Positions 1-5,870 of a DNA stretch of 5,870 nt are shown piece after piece. The stretch is taken from NCBI GenBank assembly GCA_011192085.1, contig DUEQ01000255.1:1-5870 (forward strand), written 5' to 3'. The DNA comes from Caldilineae bacterium (GTDB lineage Bacteria > Chloroflexota > Anaerolineae > J102). Below the pieces are notes generated by a model. The model worked only from the letters and a program-made list of their open reading frames with translations. It did not search any database and had not been told where the DNA came from. The position numbers and the translations under genes were made by a program. Position 1 is the first letter of the stretch. Each line of letters begins with the position of its first letter.

Positions 1-1
1 G

Positions 2-958
2 GGGGGCTATGTGGATGAGATCCTGCGTTCGGAGATCCGAGAGCGGATCGCCATTCAGATCAGCCTCGATCCCCAATACAAGGAATTATCCACCGAGGAG
101 CGAAAGGAATTGCAGGCCAAACTGGTGGCGTTGGAGGAGGAGCGCCTGGGGTTGAACGAGCCCTTCTTAATTCGCAGCGTGAATTATCTGAAAGATGCTT
201 TATTATTGGATCTGGGGCGAGCCAAACATATGACCAGCGACAGCGGCTCCCGGCAGGTCAAACTCATTATCCTCGAACGCCTGCCCGCGACATTGCTCTT
301 GTTTGGAACCTCATTTCTATTGAATTTCTTTATCAGCCTCTTCTTTGCCTTGATGCTCTCGCGACGCTATGGAAGCTTTTGGGATCGGCTGGTGGTGGCC
401 CTTTCCCCCACCTCAGCCGCGCCAGGCTGGTTTTATGGCATCTTCCTCATCGTCATCTTCGCTGCCTGGTTGGGGGTGTTGCCCTATGGCGGGATGGTGG
501 ACGCCCCGCCCCCGGACACCCCCCTTCAATACGCGCTAAGCGTGGCCAAGCACATGGTGCTTCCCCTCCTGGCCCTGGCCATCAGCCAGATCTTTCTCAG
601 CATCTACAGTTGGCGCACATTTTTCCTCATTTATTCCACCGAAGATTATGTCGAGATGGCCAAAGCCAAGGGGTTGACGCCGCGGGCCATCGAACGGCGT
701 TACATCCTACGCCCCACCCTGCCCACCATCGTCACCAACTTCGCCCTGGCGGCCATCGCCGTGTGGTTCGGGGCCATCATCTTCGAGACCGTGTTCAATT
801 GGCCCGGCATCGGGCGGGTCTACTTCCAGGCCATCGGCCTGTTCGACACCGCGGTCATCGTGGGCGCCACCGTACTCTATGCCTACTTGCTGGCGGCCAC
901 CGTATTTCTGTTGGACATTGTCTACGCATTCATCGATCCCCGGGTCAAAATCGGTTAA
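2..958 (+). CDS. ABC transporter permease, DppB/OppB family (5'-truncated by window edge)
   Basis: One of two inner-membrane channel subunits of a Dpp/Opp-type importer. The frame is open to the left edge (Gly-Gly-Tyr precede a GTG codon at 11). The family's N-terminal membrane helix and Gly-Asp-Pro region are missing, so I read the gene as starting upstream, not at GTG 11. Numbering from that GTG codon, residues 1-50 are charged and helical, with the LGL-x-x-PF element near 46-52 and the DLGRA element near 67-71. Hydrophobic segments lie near 92-117, 127-157, 181-200, 237-262 and 281-308. The EAA cytoplasmic loop that contacts the ATPase is at about 213-240 (EMAKAKGL at 215-222, then R-P-T-L-P). 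The family C-terminal signature follows (FNWPGIGR at 262-269, ending IDPRVKIG). It is the first visible gene of an operon, 15 bases before the partner permease. Family assignment is firm; the substrate (peptide, oligosaccharide or other) cannot be read from the permease. Confidence 0.95.
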   Translation, partial: GGYVDEILRSEIRERIAIQISLDPQYKELSTEERKELQAKLVALEEERLGLNEPFLIRSVNYLKDALLLDLGRAKHMTSDSGSRQVKLIILERLPATLLLFGTSFLLNFFISLFFALMLSRRYGSFWDRLVVALSPTSAAPGWFYGIFLIVIFAAWLGVLPYGGMVDAPPPDTPLQYALSVAKHMVLPLLALAISQIFLSIYSWRTFFLIYSTEDYVEMAKAKGLTPRAIERRYILRPTLPTIVTNFALAAIAVWFGAIIFETVFNWPGIGRVYFQAIGLFDTAVIVGATVLYAYLLAATVFLLDIVYAFIDPRVKIG

Positions 959-962
959 GGAG
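957..962 (+). promoter_or_regulatory. Ribosome-binding site for the second permease
   Basis: AAGGAG overlaps the TAA stop of the upstream permease and lies 11 bases before the ATG at 974. The overlap of stop codon and ribosome-binding site suggests translational coupling. It supports ATG 974 as the start. Confidence 0.7.
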
Positions 963-973
963 AGCCACTGGCT

Positions 974-2308
974 ATGAATCTCAGACAATTTCGGGAAATC
1001 ACGCGTTACCCCTCTGCCATCGCCGGACTCGTGATTATCCTGCTCTTGGTCGCCTTATCCATTTACACGGTGATCACGCTGCCCTACGACGAGGCAGTGA
1101 CCTTATGGCGGGGCGGAGACCGGGTGTGGCAGGACAATCCCCGAGGCGTTCCCCCAACCTGGGTGAATCTCTTCCGCTCGAAGAAGCTCCCCGAAAACAT
1201 CGTCTTCGATTCCACAGCCGAAGGCGTGGAAAAACAGGTCACCCCCCTGGGCGACGGCCTGACCGACATCCTCCTGACTTATCAGTTCGAATACACCGCG
1301 GATGAGTTCCCCCAGGAGATCATTTTCTTCTTCACCTCCACCTTCGAAAAGAAGGCGCCTTACATGAGCCTGGTGTGGAAAACGCCCGATGGTCGGGAGA
1401 TCAACATCGGCGATTTCGCCATCGAGCGCGCCTACGCCCGCCGCATTTCGCAGGACGACAAGCTCACCCAAAAACTGGGCGCGCCCGCCGAGGTGGCCCT
1501 CTTCGCGGACCCCAACAGCGAAACCCCCACCCCCCTAAAAGGCGTCTACACCCTGGAGATCGCTGGACTCACCTTCGAGCCCGACAGCGATTTCGATGTA
1601 AAAGCCATCATCTACGGGAAGGTGTTTGGCCTGGCGGGCACCGACCACCTGCGCCGCGACCTCGTGCTGGGGTTGATGTGGGGCACGCCTGTGGCGTTGG
1701 CCTTCGGCCTGCTGGCCGCGGTCATCACCAGCCTGCTCACCATGTTCATCGCCGCCACAGGCACCTGGTTCGGAGGCTGGGTCGATGGGCTCATTCAACG
1801 AGTCACCGAGATCAACATGATGCTGCCTGTGCTCCCCATCCTCATTATGATCGGCGTCTTCTACTCGCGCAGCCTTTGGGTGATTTTGGGCTTTGTCATC
1901 CTGTTGGGCATTTTCAGCGCCAGCATCAAAAGCTATCGCGCCATGTTCATGCAGGAGCGGGAAGCGGGCTACATTCGAGCCGCGCTCGCCTACGGCGCGG
2001 GCAACGCCCGGATCATCTTCCGCTATCTGGTGCCGCGCATCTTCCCCGTGCTCATCCCCTCCCTGGTGGTCCTGATCCCCTCCTACGTCTTTCTTGAAGC
2101 CTCCCTGGCCGTGCTGGGCCTGGGCGATCCCATCATGCCCACCTGGGGCAAGATTATTAACGACGCCCGCGTCAACGGTGCGCTGCTCAAGGGGCAATAC
2201 TATTGGGTGTTGGAACCCTCCTTCATGCTCATGCTGACGGGCTTCTCCTTCGCCATGCTGGGCTTCGCCCTGGACCGCATCTTCAATCCACGCTTGCGAG
2301 GAATGTAA
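974..2308 (+). CDS. ABC transporter permease, DppC/OppC family, with large extracytoplasmic insertion
   Basis: Second channel subunit of the importer. At 444 residues it is about 150 longer than the roughly 280-310 usual for DppC/OppC. Residues 1-12 are a short basic cytoplasmic start and 13-36 form membrane helix 1. Residues about 40-218 are a hydrophilic region rich in aromatic and alternating beta-like stretches. The family core resumes at about 221 with GTDHLRRDL (usual GTD-x-x-GRD) and WGTPVAL. Further helices lie near 233-262, 283-297, 301-317, 352-383 and 412-433. The EAA loop is at about 327-357 (EREAGYIRAALAYGAG, then VPRIFP). The C-terminus has GLGDPIMPTWG at 382-392 and DRIFNPRLRG at 434-443. 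The insertion sits after helix 1, on the outer face, next to where the substrate-binding protein docks. It has no cysteine and no motif I recognise. The ATG at 974 has a ribosome-binding site and directly precedes a credible N-terminus. Confidence 0.96.
   Translation: MNLRQFREITRYPSAIAGLVIILLLVALSIYTVITLPYDEAVTLWRGGDRVWQDNPRGVPPTWVNLFRSKKLPENIVFDSTAEGVEKQVTPLGDGLTDILLTYQFEYTADEFPQEIIFFFTSTFEKKAPYMSLVWKTPDGREINIGDFAIERAYARRISQDDKLTQKLGAPAEVALFADPNSETPTPLKGVYTLEIAGLTFEPDSDFDVKAIIYGKVFGLAGTDHLRRDLVLGLMWGTPVALAFGLLAAVITSLLTMFIAATGTWFGGWVDGLIQRVTEINMMLPVLPILIMIGVFYSRSLWVILGFVILLGIFSASIKSYRAMFMQEREAGYIRAALAYGAGNARIIFRYLVPRIFPVLIPSLVVLIPSYVFLEASLAVLGLGDPIMPTWGKIINDARVNGALLKGQYYWVLEPSFMLMLTGFSFAMLGFALDRIFNPRLRGM
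2298..2303 (+). promoter_or_regulatory. Ribosome-binding site for the DppD-like ATPase
   Basis: GAGGAA lies inside the last codons of the upstream permease, 9 bases before the ATG at 2313. It fixes the ATPase start and suggests coupled translation across a 4-base intergenic gap. Confidence 0.65.
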
Positions 2309-2312
2309 AGCC

Positions 2313-3319
<1,007 letters not shown>

Positions 3320-3323
<4 letters not shown>

Positions 3324-4378
3324 GCACAGACCTGAAAAACACGCCAACGCCTTCCCGCACCGATGAGGACATCCTCCTCTCGGTGGAGGACCTGCATGTG
3401 TGGTTCGAGCTGAAGAAATGGGGATTCAGCCATGTGGGCTGGGTGCGCGCGGTGGACAAGGTGAACTTTCAGCTCAAGCGGGGCGAAGCCATCGCCATCG
3501 TGGGCGAGAGCGGTTGCGGCAAATCCAGCCTGATGAAGACCCTGTTGCTGCTCAACCGCCCCCACAAGGGCCGCGTCATCTTTGAGGGCCGAGATATCAG
3601 CAACCTGAAGGGGAGGGCGCTGAAGCAATTCCGGGCCCAGGTGGGATTTGTGCAGCAAGACCCTTACGGCGCGCTGCCCCCTTTCATGCCCGTGCACCGA
3701 ATTTTGGATGAGCCCCTGGTCATCAACGGGATCAAGAACAAAAAAGAGCGGGAGGAGCGCATTCGCAACGCCATGCAGGAAGTCGCGCTCACCCCTGTGG
3801 ATGACTTCTTGAACAAATACCCCCACATGCTCAGCGGAGGCCAGCAACAGCGCGTGGTCATCGCCCGGGCCATGATCCTGGAGCCCAAACTCCTGGTCGC
3901 GGATGAGCCCGTCTCCATGCTCGATGCGTCGGTGCGAGTTGAGATTCTGCGCCTGCTGCGCAAATTGCAGGAGGAGCACAACCTCTCGGTGATGTACATC
4001 ACCCACGATCTCTCCACCGTGCGCTACTTCTCCGAACGCATCTTCGTGATGTACGCGGGCAAGCTGGTGGAGCAGACTCACATCGAAGAGCTGTTGGACA
4101 ATCCCCTCCATCCCTATACCAACGCCCTGCTGACCGGCACCTCGGTGCCCGATGCGGCCAACGCCAAACATATCAAGCATGTGCCGCCGGGCGAGCCTCC
4201 CAGCCTGGTCAATCCGCCGCCCGGCTGCCGATTCCATCCCCGCTGCGAACACGTCATCGCGGGCAAGTGCGATGTGGAGGAGCCTCCCGACCTGGAGCCC
4301 CTGCCCGGCCATCTTGTCAACTGCTGGCTCTATGCCGACGGTCAGACGCGCTATCCTGGCCTGGAGGCGAGGGGCTGA
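3320..4378 (+). CDS. ABC transporter ATP-binding protein, DppF/OppF family
   Basis: Second ATPase, expected to pair with the DppD-like subunit under the two permeases. The 352 residues contain Walker A GESGCGKS at 62-69, Q-loop VQQDPYGAL at 111-119, signature LSGGQQQR at 171-178, Walker B LLVADEP at 191-197 (E196 catalytic), D-loop SMLD at 199-202 and switch histidine H229. The usual D-loop of this family is SALD, so the methionine is a mild variation. The C-terminal extension runs from HPYTNAL at 264-270 through PPGEPPSLVNPPPGC, with cysteines at 303, 309, 317 and 335, again the four-cysteine pattern. LSGGQQQR together with the VADEPVS element identifies it as DppF-like. Both ATPase sites look catalytically competent, so I see no sign of a degenerate site in the heterodimer. 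The ATG at 3320 is supported by AGGAGA six bases upstream and by the ATGA overlap. Confidence 0.97.
4369..4374 (+). promoter_or_regulatory. Ribosome-binding site that decides the start of the small membrane protein
   Basis: GAGGGG lies 9 bases before the ATG at 4384, with a second candidate GGAGG at 4363-4367. Both sit in the last codons of the DppF-like gene. They favour ATG 4384 over the upstream in-frame ATG at 4267, which would overlap the ATPase by more than 100 bases and encode a low-quality Arg/Pro/Cys-rich stretch. Confidence 0.6.
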
Positions 4379-4383
4379 TCGCC

Positions 4384-4647
4384 ATGGGCGCGCCTCTGGC
4401 TCCCTGGACAAAACTCTGGCTCATCGGCGGGATGCTGGTCGTCCTCGGAGCCGGCATCCCGTTGTTGATTATCCTCGACTATCTGCCCTCGACTCTGTGG
4501 CTGTTGGGCGGCGCGGCGCTGGCTTCAATGACCGGGCTCTTTCTGGGCTATTACGCCATGGCCATCTACATTCGCGTGCATCGCCCTCCCCGTGACGATC
4601 CCTTCTCCCCTAATGAAGGGGACGATGGACTTCCCAAGTTTGACTGA
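4384..4647 (+). CDS. Small two-helix membrane protein, last gene of the transporter operon, function unknown
   Basis: I do not recognise this 87-residue protein. Residues about 11-32 and 36-63 are two long hydrophobic stretches separated by a very short turn (LDYLPS at 31-36), a tight membrane hairpin. Lys10 precedes the first helix and an Arg-rich segment (RVHRPPR, 64-70) follows the second, so both ends are predicted cytoplasmic. The last 17 residues are polar and acidic (DDPFSPNEGDDGLPKFD). It has no cysteine and no cleavable signal peptide. It starts five bases after the DppF-like stop with a good ribosome-binding site and therefore belongs to the same operon. Location suggests an accessory or regulatory partner of the transporter, but that is inference only. 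Its stop codon abuts the cofH stop codon. The membrane pattern, spacing and ribosome-binding site make a real gene likely. Confidence 0.78.
   Translation: MGAPLAPWTKLWLIGGMLVVLGAGIPLLIILDYLPSTLWLLGGAALASMTGLFLGYYAMAIYIRVHRPPRDDPFSPNEGDDGLPKFD
4600..4620 (+). other. Short hairpin near the convergent gene ends
   Basis: CCCTTC (4600-4605) can pair with GAAGGG (4615-4620) around a 9-base loop, inside the 3' end of the small membrane-protein gene. It is the best inverted repeat I found near the convergence point. It has no following T-run on either strand, so I would not call it an intrinsic terminator. It could contribute to slowing polymerase between the two units. Confidence 0.25.
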
Positions 4648-4650
4648 TCA
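4645..4650. other. TGATCA palindrome supplying both stop codons of convergent genes
   Basis: TGA at 4645-4647 ends the small membrane-protein gene on the plus strand. TCA at 4648-4650 is the TGA stop of cofH on the minus strand. The genes abut with no intergenic base, so any terminator for either transcript must lie within the opposing coding sequence. Confidence 0.9.
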
Positions 4651-5796
4651 CATCGTGGCGGGATGGTTGGGGTTGTAATAGCGCGGGCCTTCGTGCAAAA
4701 TGCGGTAGGTGGTGTCTCGCTGCGCGGGCGTGCGGCCCAGGTCGAGGATAAGGCGCTCGAATTCCGCGGGAGCCACATATTCGCCCGTCTCCGCGCCAGC
4801 GCTGCGGCTGATGCTTTCGTTGTGCAGGGTGCCGCCGAAGTCGTTGGCCCCGGCCTCCAGCAACATCTGGGCCATGGGCAGCCCCAGCTTCACCCAACTC
4901 ACCTGGATGTTGGGGATCCAGCGCCCAAGCATGATGCGCGCGACCGCGTGCATGAGCGCGCTCTCCCGGCCCGTGGGTCCGGGCCGGGCCCGGCCCGATG
5001 CGTAGAGTCGCGTGTTCTGATAGATAAAGCCCAGGGGCACGAATTCGGTGAACCCGCCCGTATCCCGCTGGATGTCCCGCAAAATGGCCAGATGCGCGGC
5101 CCAATGTTCGGGCCCGTCGATGTGGCCGTACATGATGGTGGCGGTAGAGGGAAGCCCCACCTCGTGCGCGGTGGTGACGATCTCGATCCAGGCCTCGGCG
5201 GAGAGCTTGTTCTTCGTCAGAGCCTGGCGCACGTCGGGGATGAGGATTTCGGCAGCGGTGCCAGGTATGCTGCCCAACCCCGCCTCCTTTAACTCCAGCA
5301 GCACCTCTCGCACCGGGCGACGTTGGATCTGGCTGGCGTACTGGAGCTCGAAGGGTGAAAACGCGTGGATATGGATGTCGGGAACTGCGGCTTTGATGGC
5401 TCGCACCAATCGGACGTAGATATCGCCACCCAGTAGGGGATTGAGCCCGCCCTGCATGCACACTTCGGTGCATCCCCAGCGGCGGGCCTCCACCGCCCGC
5501 CGCACCACCTCCTCGATATCCATGGCATAGGCGTTGGGATGCTGGCGAGGCAAACCGAACGCGCAGAACGCGCAGCCGGTGTAGCAGATGTTGGTGAAAT
5601 TGATGTTGCGGGTCTGCACGTAGGTCACCCGGTCGCCCACCTGGCGACGGCGTAGGGCGTCCGCGACCGCGATGATGGCAGCCGCGTCCCGTCCCCGAGC
5701 CCGAAACAGGCGCGCCGCGTCCGCGGGCGTGATATCGCGGTCCTCCAGGGCATTTTCCAAAATGACGCGAATGGCGGGCGAGGTCTGTTCAAGCAT
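4648..5796 (-). CDS. cofH: CofH, 5-amino-6-(D-ribitylamino)uracil--L-tyrosine 4-hydroxyphenyl transferase (FO synthase subunit 2)
   Basis: Radical-SAM enzyme of F420 biosynthesis. It joins a tyrosine-derived 4-hydroxybenzyl group to 5-amino-6-ribitylaminouracil, and CofG then closes the ring to give the deazaflavin FO. The 382-residue length is typical. The [4Fe-4S]/SAM motif is CYTGCAFC at 71-78 (C71, C75, C78), preceded by RNINFTNI. Other family landmarks are CMQGGLNP at 113-120, IHIHAFSPFE at 141-150, LGSIPGTAAEIL at 174-185, MYGHID at 222-227, GGFTEFVPL at 247-255, IQVSWVKLG at 297-305 and NDFGGTL at 318-324. GGFTEFVPL and SWVKLG favour CofH over the related menaquinone enzymes MqnC and MqnE. 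His325 follows GGTL where I recall methionine as common; the effect is unknown. No CofG is visible. The ATG at 5796 has no Shine-Dalgarno sequence but sits where transcription from the promoter at 5803-5831 should begin. Confidence 0.95.
   Translation of the reverse strand: MLEQTSPAIRVILENALEDRDITPADAARLFRARGRDAAAIIAVADALRRRQVGDRVTYVQTRNINFTNICYTGCAFCAFGLPRQHPNAYAMDIEEVVRRAVEARRWGCTEVCMQGGLNPLLGGDIYVRLVRAIKAAVPDIHIHAFSPFELQYASQIQRRPVREVLLELKEAGLGSIPGTAAEILIPDVRQALTKNKLSAEAWIEIVTTAHEVGLPSTATIMYGHIDGPEHWAAHLAILRDIQRDTGGFTEFVPLGFIYQNTRLYASGRARPGPTGRESALMHAVARIMLGRWIPNIQVSWVKLGLPMAQMLLEAGANDFGGTLHNESISRSAGAETGEYVAPAEFERLILDLGRTPAQRDTTYRILHEGPRYYNPNHPATM
4980..4997. repeat. Perfect 18-base GC-only palindrome inside cofH
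   Basis: CGGGCCGGGCCCGGCCCG reads identically on both strands. It encodes part of a variable, Arg/Pro/Gly-rich surface segment of CofH (about residues 268-274), between YQNTRLY and the helix starting near GRESA. It may be chance in GC-rich coding sequence, or may form a strong hairpin in the mRNA. Confidence 0.7.
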
Positions 5797-5802
5797 GGGA
5801 GA

Positions 5803-5831
5803 AGCATACGGGGGATGGAAGCGCTTGTCAA
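5803..5831 (-). promoter_or_regulatory. Predicted sigma70-type promoter of cofH
   Basis: On the minus strand, TTGACA (5831-5826) matches the -35 consensus exactly. It is followed by a 17-base spacer and TATGCT (5808-5803), which matches 4 of 6 bases of the -10 consensus, including T1, A2 and T6. Six bases then precede the A of the cofH ATG at 5796. The expected transcription start is therefore at or within a base or two of the start codon, implying a leaderless or nearly leaderless mRNA. An 8-base palindrome, AAGCGCTT (5819-5826), lies in the spacer and touches the -35 box. Confidence 0.6.
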
Positions 5832-5843
5832 ATATCCTGGGCC

Positions 5844-5861
5844 ATAGGGAATATAGGGAAT
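5844..5861. repeat. 9-base tandem direct repeat upstream of the cofH promoter
   Basis: ATAGGGAAT occurs twice back to back (5844-5852 and 5853-5861; ATTCCCTAT in cofH orientation), followed by an A-rich run. It is centred roughly 56 bases upstream of the predicted cofH transcription start, a position where activator sites or A/T-rich promoter-enhancing sequences are found. Only two copies are visible and the window ends soon after. Confidence 0.5.
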
Positions 5862-5870
5862 AAAAGTTAA

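Noticed and set aside
11..13. GTG at 11 as a true start of the first permease.
   Set aside because: The frame is open upstream to the window edge, and the family's first membrane helix would be missing. Truncation by the window is simpler.
379..1305. 308-codon plus-strand frame overlapping both permeases.
   Set aside because: Its translation is dominated by His, Arg, Pro and Gly, typical of an out-of-frame reading of GC-rich DNA, while the overlapping frame encodes clear permease motifs.
4267..4647. Longer version of the small membrane protein starting at ATG 4267.
   Set aside because: The extra 39 residues overlap the DppF-like gene, look like out-of-frame translation and lack a clear ribosome-binding advantage; ATG 4384 has GAGGGG nine bases upstream.
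4600..4671. Intrinsic terminators between the convergent genes (stems at 4600-4620, 4622-4656 and 4633-4671).
   Set aside because: Stems are short (5-6 pairs), two have loops over 20 bases, and none is followed by a T-run on either strand.
4610..5473. 287-codon minus-strand frame overlapping cofH in another phase.
   Set aside because: Its composition is Arg/His/Pro-rich with no domain, and the cofH frame over the same bases carries every expected motif.
4648..5796. Identity as MqnC, MqnE or CofG rather than CofH.
   Set aside because: GGFTEFVPL, SWVKLG, NDFGGTL and RNINFTNICYTGCAFCAF together fit CofH better than the menaquinone radical-SAM enzymes or CofG.
5825..5870. A divergent plus-strand promoter (TTGTCA with downstream TATAGG).
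   Set aside because: The spacing of 21 bases is too long, the -10 match is poor, and no plus-strand gene start is visible before the window ends.

Overview
This 5.87-kb window is a compact, GC-rich bacterial region with two transcription units that meet tail to tail. The left three quarters, on the plus strand, is the downstream part of a Dpp/Opp-type (peptide/nickel/opine family) ABC importer operon. It holds a DppB-like permease cut by the left edge, a DppC-like permease with an unusually large extracytoplasmic insertion, two ATPases (DppD- and DppF-like), and a small two-helix membrane protein. The right quarter, on the minus strand, is cofH, the radical-SAM subunit that starts assembly of the deazaflavin (FO) chromophore of coenzyme F420.

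Organism: a stand-alone CofH together with the enlarged permease suggests an F420-making bacterium. A Chloroflexota member (Anaerolineae/Caldilineae-like) is my best guess, from remembered resemblance of the permease proteins. This is inference; an actinobacterium or other lineage is not excluded.

Layout: 2-958 permease 1 (5'-truncated); 974-2308 permease 2; 2313-3323 ATPase 1; 3320-4378 ATPase 2; 4384-4647 small membrane protein; 4648-5796 cofH (minus); 5797-5870 cofH promoter region. Gaps in the transporter operon are 15, 4, -4 and 5 bases, each gene has a purine-rich ribosome-binding site, and no promoter is visible inside the operon, so co-transcription is very likely. The substrate-binding protein, which would define the substrate, is not in the window and probably lies upstream. 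The last transporter-operon gene and cofH share one TGATCA palindrome that supplies both stop codons with no bases between the genes.

How the genes work together: the two permeases form the membrane channel and the two ATPases form the heterodimeric motor. Both ATPases carry the C-terminal four-cysteine pattern of the family. The small protein may be an accessory factor or a passenger. Nothing links the transporter to F420 synthesis apart from adjacency. I do not see a clearly novel system. The points most worth a second look are the DppC insertion domain, the small membrane protein, and a near-consensus promoter placed so that cofH mRNA would be leaderless.
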